The position numbers and the translations under genes are program-made. The notes under the pieces were generated by a model that saw nothing but the letters and a program-made list of their open reading frames with translations, ran no database searches and had not been told where the DNA came from. A DNA stretch of 64,000 bases. Source: Cololabis saira. Lineage: Eukaryota > Chordata > Actinopteri > Beloniformes > Belonidae. This document shows positions 49,782-60,448 of the stretch, in pieces (within the stretch, counting starts at the first letter, position 1; each line of letters opens with the position of its first letter). Location: the NCBI RefSeq assembly GCF_033807715.1, contig NC_084596.1, positions 38,542,958 to 38,606,957 of the forward strand, read 5' to 3'.

Positions 49782-49856
49782 GCGTGTAACTGAGACACAC
49801 ATAACTGAGACTACGCCTTTCCACACAGCGCGCCGTATGGTCACAAAAATACAGTA
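49053..49856. mobile_element. MITE with CAGTATTTTCGC ends and TA flanks
   Basis: The left end CAGTATTTTCGCAACCAT and the inverted right end CTGTATTTTTGTGACCAT match at most positions, with TA outside both. The interior is CpG-rich (49100-49500) and carries a repeated phrase CGCTGAGCAGTTCTCCTGG (about 49467 and 49501) and a TG repeat (49736-49787). The frame 49136-49525 reads through the duplicated phrase. It may be a worn pogo/Tc1-type element, but no transposase motif is clear. A short relative begins at 6768. Confidence 0.65.
49736..49787. repeat. (TG)n microsatellite
   Basis: About 24 TG units with a few TGCG variants at the right end. It lies inside the MITE at 49053-49856. Confidence 0.97.
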
Positions 49857-49943
49857 TTTGGTTTATGTGTTTGGCAATACAATATGAGCTGCCACAGGCA
49901 TGCACATAGTTACACTATTTGGTTTTGACTTAATTGTATATTG

Positions 49944-49944
<1 letters not shown>

Positions 49945-50002
<58 letters not shown>
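49945..50002. repeat. (TA)n microsatellite
   Basis: About 28 perfect TA units. A shorter mixed TA/TG tract lies at 51974-52002. Confidence 0.97.
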
Positions 50003-50004
<2 letters not shown>

Positions 50005-50175
50005 GCTCATGATTGTGGGAATAATATTGTGTAGTTTTTCAGCATTTAGTTATGCTAATTTTAGTCTTATATTGTGGTATTTAAGTCCCCTTTGATGATT
50101 TATGTTATTATCTGATGGGGTAGTCCTTAAAGACTCTTAGGATGACCTTTTTATATCTTGTTCATCTGTGTAGCT

Positions 50176-50388
50176 GAGGGTTGGGGAAACCTGGTCCTTG
50201 AGGGACTCGAAGGCTGCTGTTCTGCATGTTTTAAACGTTTTCTTGTTTCATCTTGCCTTATTCAAATTAATGACCGTCATCAGCTTGTCATCAAGGTTTG
50301 CACAAAGTCTGTAAGTGACCTACCCATCTTTATACCATGTAAAACATGCAGAACAGTGGCTCTTGAGGACCAGGGTTCCCCACCCCTG
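50176..50388. mobile_element. Short palindromic hAT MITE with perfect 8-bp TSD GTGTAGCT
   Basis: The arms contain GGGGAAACCTGGTCCTTGAG and, inverted, GGGGAACCCTGGTCCTCAAG, continuing to TTCTGCATGTTTTA. GTGTAGCT flanks it (50168-50175 and 50389-50396). The 213-bp unit has nearly full-length arms and is related to the one at 51325-51518. Confidence 0.9.
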
Positions 50389-50396
50389 GTGTAGCT

Positions 50397-51316
50397 TAAC
50401 GTGACCCATGGAAGCGTCTGTGCTCAACTACCTCTTGATGATATGTTTGAAATGGTCACATCCTGCTCTCAGTAGCTCATTTGCCCTTTGGACCGCGCCC
50501 ACAAGGCATCCTGCAATGAGAGTGCCTTTTGTGGTAACACCAGGTCTAATTCTTAAGGAGTGTAGATGTCAAAACAGCAGAGGTTTTTAAGACTGAGCTG
50601 TTAAAAATGATGTTGGCTGTATCATCCTCCCTGGCTGCTTTACTGCCTGTAGAATTTGATTACATGTTGAGAATGGAATAATGAAGATAAAAGACCTCAG
50701 AATTTTTCAGTCATCTCAAAGCAAGTTAGTAAGTTGAATAAGGTTGGGTGGCTTATTAGGACCACAACCAAGCATCAAAACTATTTGTGGAACAGATATC
50801 CCAAGCTAGCATTAAGCTTTCGCAATGGCCTCTCCAAAATCCTGACCGTATATCCAAAAAAAGTATCGTTAAAAATCAGACCCATGCCAAAAAAAGGAGA
50901 GAAAAAAATTGAGCCGTGATAATTTTGACATAAAGCAGAAACAAGACATTCTGCCAGACACCTAAATACAAACTTTGAAGTGATTTTGATGAATAAAGAG
51001 CAGTTATTTCTTTGAGTTTTTAGTCAGTGAGATTTTATATAATTTATTTTTTTATACAGTCAAAGGGCCGACAAGAGTTATGTTTAGAGATGGTGATAAG
51101 AAAAATAGATAAAATGGCACATTCTGACACACCTGACATAGCATGAGGACTTTTTAACCCATTAAATTTAACGCATTCCACATATTCCAATGAAATGCAA
51201 AACGCCTGTATTCAGTTTTCACACTTCTTCTAACAATTTGTTCTAGTAAAGTGAAACTGTGAGCTAGTCAGGCTCTTGGAGCAGGCTGGATATTTTCATC
51301 CTGAGCTTTTATGTAA
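50397..51316. other. No recognisable gene
   Basis: Spacer between two related hAT MITEs; no gene or element recognised. Confidence 0.5.
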
Positions 51317-51324
51317 GCATTAGG

Positions 51325-51518
51325 TCTAGGTTCTTCAACCAAGGTCCTCAGGACTCACTGCTCTGCAGGTTTTAGATATGGCCCTGCTCCAATGCACCTG
51401 ATTCAAATTGAAAAAGGTCATTGACAGACTAGTGCAGATCTTGATAGTAAGCTGGTTGGAGCAGAGGAACATCTGCATGCAGGACAGTTGGTCTTGAGGA
51501 CCTTGGTTGAAGAACTCT
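51325..51518. mobile_element. Second palindromic hAT MITE of the same family
   Basis: Arms GGTTCTTCAACCAAGGTCCT and, inverted, GTTCTTCAACCAAGGTCCTC are nearly identical. Flanks GCATTAGG (51317-51324) and GCACTAGG (51519-51526) match at 7 of 8. The inner part (CTCTGCAGGTTTTAGAT, CTGCTCCAATGCACCTGATT) relates it to the 50.2-kb copy. Confidence 0.82.
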
Positions 51519-51526
51519 GCACTAGG

Positions 51527-52475
51527 TGCCAAATAAAATTTTAGCGAAAATTGAGCTAAGAAAATAACTAAGTAAGCCCCTGAGGTTTTGGCCTCTCGCC
51601 ATTTTCATTTTACTCTGGCACTGATCTCTTCCTAAAAATATATATTTAAATTAATGTTCTTTTGGACAATTTAGAGACTCTACAATTAAAATAAATAAAG
51701 ATTTACACTGATATAAAGGCAAAAGCCAATCCTTTTATCAGTATAGAGGAAAAAATGCTCTTTGTGGACTATTTATCTTTTGGGAAAGCATAATGAACAA
51801 AGACTGAATGGGAGCCCACTGAATATGCATACGTCTTCTGTGTACTATTTTTAAATTATAATTAAGATTATCAAATAAAATATTTCATAATTCCATGTAA
51901 ATAAATCTTAAATCAAGTTCCATGGAGAAAAAAACCTGCCTAAAACCTTTTTATTGTAGTCTTAGATTGCAGTATATATATATGTGTGTATATATATATA
52001 TAGTTATTTTGTGAGTTTATTTACTTTCAGCAGCAGCTGACAACAACCCTGTACCGCCTCAACATAAAATGACAACTGGTTTTGCCAACGCTCACTTTAT
52101 TGGAAGTCGATTTTTAACAGTAACAACAATGTATGTCCTGGCATTTTAAGTTGAACTTAAAAACAATTTCCTGAAAAAAATACATGTTTTTTATGAAAAA
52201 TAAAATAAAGACAGTGTTTTTTGACTTCACTTAACATAAATATTTTTTTACTTCATCTAAAATAAAGTCTTTTTTGACCTGACATATTTAACTGTTGATA
52301 CTGTAAAGGCAAAAATTACCATTTATAATCTACATTGAAACATTCAATTCTTTTTAACATTTTATGAACATTGAAGCTGTTTGCAGCATTAGTAGCAAGG
52401 AATGGTTTTACAAAACAAAACAGTGTATAACAGCACGTGTAATTTCTATTGTCCACTTTACTTCGGACTAATCTT
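51527..52475. other. AT-rich stretch; possibly 3' part of a hAT
   Basis: The run TGTACCGCCTCAACATAAAA and the following 300 bp resemble, from memory, the 3' untranslated part of the BED-type hAT whose coding remnants lie at 53.9-55.4 kb (minus strand). If so, that element is split by the MITE at 52476-53885. This is a weak inference. Confidence 0.3.
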
Positions 52476-53885
52476 GGCCGGGTTTCCCAGATCCAACCTC
52501 TCTTAAGGATTTAAGAGAGGTTCAAAGAAGGTTTGAACTAAGAGAGAACCCTAAGATATGGGTGTTTCCCAGATGACTTCTTAACACCGTTCTTTAGTTT
52601 CGCTCTTTCAGAAGCTCTTTGGAGCAGCTGTCCGGTTCTGAAACCAAATAATCGATGCCAGGCAAATGGATCACCAATCACTATCAGCGCATTTTCACAC
52701 GCAGCACTGCTACCTAACGCACTAATTCCCTGCTGCCTGTGCGTTATAATGAAAAATTAAGATGATAAATATAATTCAATGACCCTTTTTCATCCAAACG
52801 GTGCGTTACTCCGTTATTTCTGGCTACAGTGAGGCTTTTTTTCCCCACACGCAGAAACCGGGAGGAAACGTGGTGGGCGTGCGTGTGCGTTCAAAAACAT
52901 GAGCCAAGAGAAGGCGAGTTTCGCAAATCGCAACGTGGAATTACAGCAATCCCTGGTTTTTCGCAGGGGTTATGTTCCAAAAAGAACCCGTGATAAGTGA
53001 AATTCTTTTTACAATTATAGAGGGCTTCAGATTGCAGAGAATAGATCATCCCCGCCACGCACGTATTCCACTGCTCTTCTGATGCTGCTGCATCCCGCAG
53101 GTGGGTTTTTTCAAGAGAAGAAAATAGTTATGGGTCGTTGTCTTCGCTCTTTTTTCTTCTGGGCAAAAAGATTCTTTAATATAAACCGACACCATTGATT
53201 ATATTTGAGACTGTAATGAACGATTCATCAAAGGATCCCGTTGATCAGCTGCTGCTTCCCTGTCATCACATAGATGTAGGTGCGCTCAGGCTCGGACACG
53301 GTGCAGGAGGATCAGTGTCACGGGTGCCTGGACAGCCGGTCCGACAGCACGTCCAGGGGACTGAAGTGCTGACGCACTAATGCGTTCATAAAAACAGTTC
53401 TGCTTCGCGCACGGTGACGCGGTTGATTTGCAGCGAGAACATGCTGTATAGCAGCCAAATCATCAAATAAATGATATTCATGATGATCGTTTTATTTGTG
53501 CGTAATGCATAAAGCATATACAGGAACACACTTGTTATTCCTTATTTTTCTTTTTTTTCCCCCCTCTGCTGTCACCAATAAATGCTAAACAATATAAATC
53601 TAAAGTATAAAATAGATCAAAACTTGTGCGGGGTGCATTGTTTTAATATCTCATTGCTTGGTGTAATATTGTTTTGCCTGACGCGGCTGGATCTGTGAGT
53701 CTTTGTTCACTAAGATGGTTGTAAAGACTGGGTCAGCAGCATCTTTCATTTCCTTCTTAATGAAAGAGATACTTAAGCTAAGAGTGACTCTGGGAAACGC
53801 GATTTTCTTTCACAGGCTCCTTAAGATGGTTTGAAAGAAGTCTTTCGCTGTTAAGAACTACTTAACTGATCTGGGAAACCCGGCC
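52476..53885. mobile_element. MITE with GGCCGGGTTTCCCAGATC ends
   Basis: Perfect 18-bp ends GGCCGGGTTTCCCAGATC and GATCTGGGAAACCCGGCC enclose 1410 bp. A CTT stands outside both ends and may be a 3-bp target duplication. The subterminal parts repeat TTAAGA/TCTTAA words. A second fragment (about 52943-53030, ATCCCTGGTTTTTCGCAGGG) is the end of another element inside it, probably mariner-like. No transposase was found. Confidence 0.75.
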
Positions 53886-53939
53886 CTTATGCGATTGCAT
53901 GTTATGAGTGAAACAGTGGCGTGGGCAGAGCAAACCAGT

Positions 53940-55430
53940 GGTTGTACCTCATCAACAGAAGCTTCTCAAACCTCTTGTCAGAAAGTTTATTTCTTTTAGG
54001 CGTGAGCACCAAGCCTCCCAGACTCCTCTTACAGGAGCACTTGAAGGGGTTGGAGTGTTATACTTTAAGAAAATGTTGATAATGTTTGAAAACGGATAAA
54101 ACTGATGCAGAATCTGAAGGTCATAGTATGACCTCAGGTTGTCCATGAACTCCTTTTCTGCAGAATAGGCATCCTCCTCTGGCTCTGCCTCAAAAGAGGA
54201 AAGGTCCATCTCACCTTGGCTGCCAGATGTGGTGGGCACGCTGGCAGGGCTGTGTGCTGCAGGAGTAGTTGTGCTGCACTCTGCTGTCAGATGCTCTATT
54301 TCTCACTCCCTCCTACCTGCATCTCTCAGCCCTCTGAGTTTGAATTTTGGACAAATGGCAGCTGCAAGAAGGGCATCTTTGTCATCCAGCACACCAGCAA
54401 ATGAGTCTGGATAGCCTAGAAAAAATAACTGATATGTTTATACCTTCGGGGGATCTGAGGACTTGTGTTTTGCACACTTGCACTTTTTGCACACTATTTG
54501 CTCTTGCACATGTACTGGACTTTTATCCTCTAAACTGTTTTTATTGCTAACTAATCTGCTTTTTAACTTAACTCTTTTTAACTTATTTTAACTCTTCTTA
54601 ACTGTTCTGTTGCTGGCTGACAAACTGAATCTCCCTACGGGGACAATAAAGGTATTCATGCATTCATTCATTCATTCATTCATTCATTCATTCATTCATT
54701 CATTCATTCATTCATTCATTAATTCATTCATTCATTCATTCATAATTTTTAGGTTACTTCCCAACATTTGTATTTGTTTTAATCTTCTTTTGTAATGATA
54801 ATCAAAATATTCTCTTCATGTTCATAAATATTGTGATCCAAGAAATTTGAACTAGCTTAAAGATGGAACATACCTGCGCTATGGCATCTGGAAGGCCTGC
54901 GGTCGTCCTGGAGAGGGCATTTTTCACAGTCAGGTTCTTCTGCATCAGAACTTCAAGTGAGGGTAGTAAAGCCCCTGGAGGACAGTCACCTTTCAAAATG
55001 TCCAGTGCTGCAGTCAGAGGCTTCATGCTTGTGCAGTACTCGGGTAGGAACTGGTACTCTGTCTTGAAGCACAATTCTCAACTCACTCATGGGGATTTCT
55101 GCAAATCTTTTTACAGCATTAAAAAAAAGGAATTCCACCTTGTGTATGTTTCTTCTACGACCTATTGCCTGACCACCTTCTTCAACTCTCCACCACTCAC
55201 TGGTTTTGCACCAAAGTTCAGCTTGTGTTGTTTGTTTGGTGGGGCCTCGTGCATTAGTCGCAGCTTTGTGCCCAGCACCACCTGCTGGGACTTTCTCTGT
55301 GAGGTTGATTGTGCCGTGCTGCGACTCCAAATGTTTCTTCAAGTGTTTTTGAAGCTAGATAACACTTTGTCACCAGCAGAGCGTGTACAACGAACCTTAA
55401 TAAACGTAAAACGTTTTTCCAGCTAGGAAA
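53940..55430 (-). pseudogene. hAT (ZBED-like) transposase remnant
   Basis: From the protein N-terminus at the right: a BED-finger tail (KKHLESQHG, about 55342-55316), then EYCTSMKPLTAALDILKGD (about 55040), ending near 54870 at an AGGTATGT-like donor. After a LINE insertion comes LDDKDALLAAAICPKFKL (about 54380-54330), then EKEFMDNLRSYYD and FLKYNTPTPSSAPV (about 54160-54040). The dimerisation signature GGLVLTPKRNKLSDKRFEKL follows in another frame at about 54020-53960. The order matches BED-type hAT proteins. The catalytic core between finger and 'EYC' block is absent, and at least one frameshift separates the last two blocks. Confidence 0.82.
54415..54760 (+). repeat. LINE 3' tail with (ATTC)n
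   Basis: The insert reads GGACTTGTGTTTTGCACACT and ends AACTGAATCTCCCTACGGGG, ACAATAAAGG and an ATTC tetranucleotide array (54653-54742). The 'ctccc..cggggacaataaag' end is common to several fish LINEs. It lies between two parts of the hAT pseudogene and entered after that hAT was in place. Confidence 0.7.
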
Positions 55431-55731
55431 CATGCATCTCTCTCCTCCCTCCATGTTGTTTAGGTTTGTGTTGCTGGCTGCTTGGTATGTATTGTAGTAT
55501 ACTGAAGATCGCATACTGACATCACTCCCTAGACGCAACAAGAAAGCAAATATATCTTTTTGCTAAGGAAATTGACAAACATAGTAACGCTCAGTGACTT
55601 TGATAAGTAACTTTAATTTGATTACTGGTTTGGAAATAGTGACTCGTTAGATTGGTCGTTACTGGAAAAGTGGTCATGTTAGAGAGTAACGCACTGCTAA
55701 GTAATGCGTTACCGGCATCCCTGTTCATAGG

Positions 55732-56264
55732 TCATCACCAGTGCATTAATAACTACCAAGATTAAGGCATGAGATTATCTGTAAAAAAACAGAAACTACT
55801 TAATAAGCTAACAAGAGTTGCCCAACACATAATACATGACAGGTATGACTCATATTTACAACATTTTCACTTACCCTTGCTTTATGTGCTTTGAAAATAA
55901 AAGGATGTTGAGTGTGAACAGCTGAACCAAAACCCAGTTTTGCAGAACCCATCCATGCATTTTCTATATCTGCTTCATCCTCTTTAGGGTCATGGGAGGG
56001 CTGAAGTAGACACTTCATCCCCCAAACGGTCGTGAGTAGGAATTATTCAAGATACAAGAAATATCTTTGGGGCATTTCAGCAACTTCTTTTCAACAATTA
56101 ACATCTCGCAACTCTTGCATTCTTTTTTCTTGTGCCTCATTCGTGTTCCCGTGTTCTTTCTCCTGGCAACTTTTATATAATTCATACTTTAACTTATTCT
56201 ATCATGATAAACATTAATTTTGTTATGATGGTAGAGACGTGAAGAATCTGGGATGCAGCTCTAT
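55732..56264. other. No gene; RTE/Expander-like scrap
   Basis: At 55949-56005 CCATGCATTTTCTATATCTG and AGGGTCATGGGAGGGCTG echo the repeat at 10326. The remainder is unrecognised. Confidence 0.4.
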
Positions 56265-56640
56265 GGTTTTTACAATTTATCTGATACCTTTTCCACCAAA
56301 CTGTTTCTGGGCCAGTGCTGAGTTTGGAACCGGGCTTTCTGTTCCTACTGACAAAGAACTGGCTCTGTTCCAGAAAAAAACGGTTCCAAGGTAGCACCAA
56401 CTCTTTTCTGGGCTATAGGAAAGAACCGCTCACGTAAGCGGAGGGGGCGGAGTTCTTAAGACCAACGGCAATAGCAAGACTGGGAGACGGAGACATTTTT
56501 AAATAAGCTACAAATGAATCTGGATGCAGCAAAGCAGCAGTGGTCTGTGGAGGAGACAACCTGTCTTTTAGCGATATGGTCCACGGAGGTGTATAACAAT
56601 CTGACCTCAAGGTGAACTGTTTTACGATGTCCACACCTGG
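56265..56640 (+). mobile_element. PIF/Harbinger fragment with Myb-like coding start
   Basis: The phrases ACCAAACTGTTTCTGGGCCA, GAACCGGGCTTTCTG and GGGCGGAGTTCTTAAGACCA, leading to a short open frame, match the 5' part of a common fish Harbinger family as I remember it. Terminal repeats and target duplications were not found. Confidence 0.6.
56514..56615 (+). pseudogene. Myb/SANT-like (trihelix) domain N-terminal fragment
   Basis: A 33-codon frame, MNLDAAKQQWSVEETTCLLA followed by IWSTEVYNNLTSR and a stop, contains the first helix of a Myb/SANT-like domain (WS.EET..LL.IW). Harbinger elements encode such a protein beside the transposase. The frame ends after the first helix, so this is a dead fragment. 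The start codon is in the expected position a few residues before the tryptophan. Confidence 0.7.
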
Positions 56641-58261
56641 GACATTTATTGTTTTAATCTTGTGAAAAATCTTTCTCATGTGGAATGATTGATTCCGTAT
56701 TGTTTTTGGAAATGGCTGTATAACCCTTCCCAGATTGATTCACAGCAACAATTGCTTCACCAGGAGGTGATACAATAGAGGTGGTGACACTTGCTGATGA
56801 TCAATTAATCAAGTGCATTTGATTAGTAGTACCTGGCTGCAGCGTACCCTCTAAATTCCTCTCAAAATAATAAAGATGCACTCAGTTGTTCAAACACTAC
56901 TTCTGTATTTGTGTCAAGTTTTTATCTATTTAATAAAGGTAGTGTGTTATGTTACTGTTGAACTGAAGTTGTATTTACCAAATTTTTAAGACCTGGTTAC
57001 AAACCTGATGATTTTTTTATATATCCTATTACCCCTTACTCGATATAAAAGTTTTTTTTTGTTTTTTTTGTACCTGACTATGGTGTAGGCCAACGTCACT
57101 GATTAGGTTGAAAGTAATAATGCAATACAATGTCAATTAATTAAAAGAAAATAGAAAAAAAAAATTGTATGTCCAATCTTTACTCACAAAAACAACCCAA
57201 AGCTCTGTGCTCATTAGACGTTTAATTATTTTCACTCAGATTCCAGTACATTAAAGGCGAGTTTGCTTTTCCACAGATAAGCGTTGTGGCTAAAACCTTC
57301 ACTCCCACTAACATTCTGCTGTCCCATTCATGAGGGATTAGCGGGATACTCAATGTAAACCCCAGTAATCTGTATCCTTGTCTTATGCCAAGCATGTACT
57401 GTATGTGGGGGCATGATTGTGGCTTACAACAATAAACAAAGGCGGCAGGCACATCCATCTTGGCTTGTGGTAGAAACAAGTACACAGAAAACCCCAGCAG
57501 GAAACACACAACTGATTATTGTTTTTTTTTGTTAATGATCCCGTCAACCTGGGGAGCAAGTACAGTACAGTGCCCTGCAAGACTGCAATGAAGACATGGA
57601 CTCATGAAAATCAAAATGACAGTCAGTATTCTGCTTCTTATGCTTTTACAGAGTGTTATAGAAAATAATCCAATTAGAAATGTAATGGGTAATTCTAAAA
57701 AAAAAAAAAAAAAAAGAAAATTGAAATTGTCCCACTGGTAAGAAGAGGACACAAAACATTCTGCTGTTCATTCCCAACTTCAAAAAGCAGTTTTTCTCAA
57801 GAAGCTTAGCAAAAAGAGGTGAAAAACTGCTATGCTTGCAGATTAAGGCCCAGTTTACACTGGTTTTAAATCAAATTATAAACGGGACATTGTCCAGCTC
57901 TGTGGGTGAGTTCCTGAAAGTGCACAGATCTACGAACACAGATACAAAGCAATCTATCAAATTAGCATTGAGTCACAAACTAGCAGACCTGGTGACAATC
58001 TGCACCCTTTGACGAGTATTACAACTGCAGCTTCGTTATTGTACCATTCATTTATACACATATTTATATTAGTAGAAAATAGTATTGTATTGTCCTTGGT
58101 TATAGTTGATTTGACATGTTCAACTGGCATAAGAAGGATTAGGGCCACAGAGCGGTGCTGTAGCTGTGAAGAACAACTGAACATCATCTCTACTGTTCTG
58201 GTTCCACCATATATTGCTGCAGATATCTACAGCACAGAGAGTTGGAACTAGAGTTTGAATA
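56641..58261. other. No recognisable gene
   Basis: About 1.6 kb with A/T homopolymer runs (near 57056-57070 and 57700-57716) and short frames only. Confidence 0.45.
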
Positions 58262-59015
58262 CATTGCGCTGACATATGAGGCCCCTCCTGCAGGTGTGCG
58301 GCTCACACAAAGGTGGACTCATATCATTTGTTCAGGGTGTGTCTGACCCTTCAAAGCAGTTCAAGGAGGAGCAGGCAGAGCTAAAGGCGGGCCCCATGGG
58401 TGAAGGTCTGGCCACCATATACTTTTCATTTTAGTCTCTCCCACAAGCCTGGCTGCAGGATGGGACCCCAGTGACCCATCTGGGGAATATGTGCTTCTTG
58501 TTTTAACTTCAAGCCAGATTGAATCGCTCCTGGTGTGGCCTGTCCCGCAGGACAAATTAACCTTGGGAGACTCTACCGGGGCCATTTTCCCCTAACAACA
58601 GCTCTTGGGATCATTCAGGCACTTAAAACTCCTCTGCCATGATAGAATGGCAATTCAAGGAGGATCAGTTAGATCCATTTTAAATTTTAAGTATCATCTT
58701 TGGTCATAAACTTTGGAATAAAGAATAAGATTTCAGATACATTTAGCTGAATTGGATTTCCAGGGCAGGTGGAGTCTTGCTGGTCCTGAGAAATGTTGCC
58801 ATCCTAAGTACAGTTACTGCTACTTCCCACTGAGAGCAGACGTCGGAAGCTGTTTCAGTCATGTCCAACCGGGTTGAGGCCCCAAGGTATTCCCTGGACA
58901 AACTGGAGGGATTATATCGCTCGGCGAGATTAGGAACACCTTGGTATTTCTCTGGAAGTTTCTTTACTTAAGGAGCTACTCCTGTGACCCAAACTCACAT
59001 AAGTGGAAATTAATG
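58262..59015 (+). mobile_element. Rex3/RTE-like LINE, 5' and 3' parts without ORF
   Basis: The left part (58262-58670) has GGCTGCAGGATGGGACCCCA, AGACTCTACCGGGGCC and AATGGCAATTCAAGGAGGA, matching the 5' region of a common fish RTE/Rex3-type LINE. The right part (about 58855-59015) has GAGGCCCCAAGGTATTCCCT, GGACAAACTGGAGG and TATATCGCTCGGCGAGATTA, ending in AAGTGGAAATTAATGG. The endonuclease and reverse transcriptase that should lie between are missing, so this is an internally deleted copy. Confidence 0.7.
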
Positions 59016-59569
59016 GATTTATGGACCTAACATTAATGCTGATAAGCCTGCACATAATAACTTTGGGAGTTTTTCCATCAGGCATTCTGGTATATGTGTG
59101 GTAAAAGTTGATTTTTGTTTATTTTATAAATACATCCTAACAGATTTCCATGATAATTTTATTGACTTCCTACCTACATTCAAAGTGTGGAAATATACTT
59201 AATAGATATACAGTATATGTTTACTACCAACAGTGCAATGTATGCATAGACACAAGTATGACTTTTCTTTAAAGGGGACCTATTATGAAAAACAGGTTTT
59301 TTCTTGCTTTAACATGTATAAAGTGGTCTCCCCTCAGCCTGCCAACTCAGAGAAGGAGGAAAGCAACCAAATTCTGCAGTGTCTGTACAGCCGCCCGGAT
59401 GAGCCGTCCAGTGTGATGTGGCTTCTACGAGCCGTTTAGATTCTGCGCATTTTCGTTACGTAACCAAAATGCAAACCACGCCCACACCTATAAAACCGTG
59501 TAACTGCATGAGAGCGTCCGACTATCGTAGCACTGCGTGACATCGGACGCTCTCTGTCCATCTCCCTCC

Positions 59570-59668
59570 AGCAGCTGCCACTTTATTGAGGTTTTTGTAG
59601 TGAAATGAGGAGGAATCATACAGATAACTTCTCATTTCAACTAACTGGATCAGCCGTTCCTTATCCAT
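59570..59668 (-). pseudogene. MADF-domain N-terminus of a Harbinger element
   Basis: Reading leftward from 59668 the frame gives MDKERLIQLVEMRSYLYDSS followed by SFHYKNLNKVA, the first third of a MADF DNA-binding domain. It is the better-kept partner of the remnant at 6970-7377. It ends shortly after, without the later helices. The surrounding 59490-59864 block, including a hairpin AGAGCGTCCGA/TCGGACGCTCT (59510-59557), is probably a Harbinger remnant. Confidence 0.65.
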
Positions 59669-59864
59669 GACTGTTTCCTACAGCGCTTTCAACCGGCTTT
59701 CAACGCGAGCGACAGGAAGAAAATAGAAGCAGGGCGTCCGACAAATGTTCAGCTCAAAACGGTGCACCGCGTTGCTGCCTCGGTGTGTCGCTGCAGTCAA
59801 TTAGGACAGTCCAATAGAAAATAAAGCAATGGAATTGATTTTGTCGCTGACGCTCGCTCGCATC

Positions 59865-60337
59865 TGATGAGGCCCCCTGCAGACCCCCTGCGGGGACACG
59901 ACGCCGCCCTGCGGACAGCTCCTGAACTCCCCCTCAGCTCATTGACATGCAATTCCAGTTGCTAAGGACCCCTGCCCCTGCAGACCCCCTGCGGGGACAC
60001 GACGCCGCCCTGCGGACAGCTCCTGAACTCCCCCTCAGCTCATTGACATGCAATTCCAGTTGCTAAGGACCCCTGCCGGTACGACACCTTGCCGGCAACG
60101 CATTGTCTCCCTGCTGGGACAGGCACCAGCTTCCAGCCCCCCGCAAGGCCACGCCTCTGACCGTAACACTTGTTTAATTCTGTTGTTTGTTCTTGTATAA
60201 AAAAGCTTGTTACGAACCATTTCGATGTCAGCCACCGAACCAGACACTGTCTGTATCTGTCTGCTGAACGCCGGCTAGAATAAAATCTCTCATCACACAG
60301 CGGACTCTTGAACTGGACTTTGTAATATTCTTCAACA
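59865..60337 (+). mobile_element. Solo LTR, retrovirus-type, with 101-bp tandem duplication
   Basis: The 473-bp unit starts TGATGAGGCC and ends TTCTTCAACA, flanked by 4-bp repeats CATC (59861-59864 and 60338-60341). A 4-bp target duplication fits gammaretrovirus-like endogenous elements as well as some others. A TATA box TATAAAAAA (60196) is followed about 80 bp later by AATAAA (60279). Two tandem copies of a 101-bp segment (about 59876-60077) lie upstream of the TATA box, where retroviral U3 enhancers sit. No coding sequence remains. Strand is inferred from the signal order. Confidence 0.75.
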
Positions 60338-60361
60338 CATCGCATGCATGACACGGTGTAA

Positions 60362-60448
60362 AGGCTGATTTATGGTTCCGCGTTACACCAACGCAGAGCC
60401 TACGGCGTAGGGTCTGCGTCGATTTAACGCAGAACCATAATTCAGGCT
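60362..60448. mobile_element. PIF/Harbinger-type MITE with perfect TAA TSD
   Basis: The 87-bp palindromic unit runs AGGCTGATTTATGGTTCCGC to GCAGAACCATAATTCAGGCT. TAA flanks both sides (60359-60361 and 60449-60451). This 3-bp duplication is the clearest evidence for assigning the whole GGTTCCGCG family to PIF/Harbinger. Confidence 0.85.

Larger units (their letters stand above)
53900..55723 (-). mobile_element. Decayed BED-type hAT element (one end visible)
   Basis: The right terminus reads, on the minus strand, CAGGGATGCCGGTAACGCAT, a familiar hAT end, closing at 55723. The interior carries transposase pieces on the minus strand and is interrupted by a LINE tail at 54415-54760. The left terminus was not found. 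Confidence 0.7.

Noticed and set aside
49551..49905. His/Thr-rich minus-strand frames
   Set aside because: They are translations of the TG microsatellite.
54610..54795. Frame with repeated HSFI units
   Set aside because: It is a translation of the ATTC tetranucleotide array in a LINE tail.
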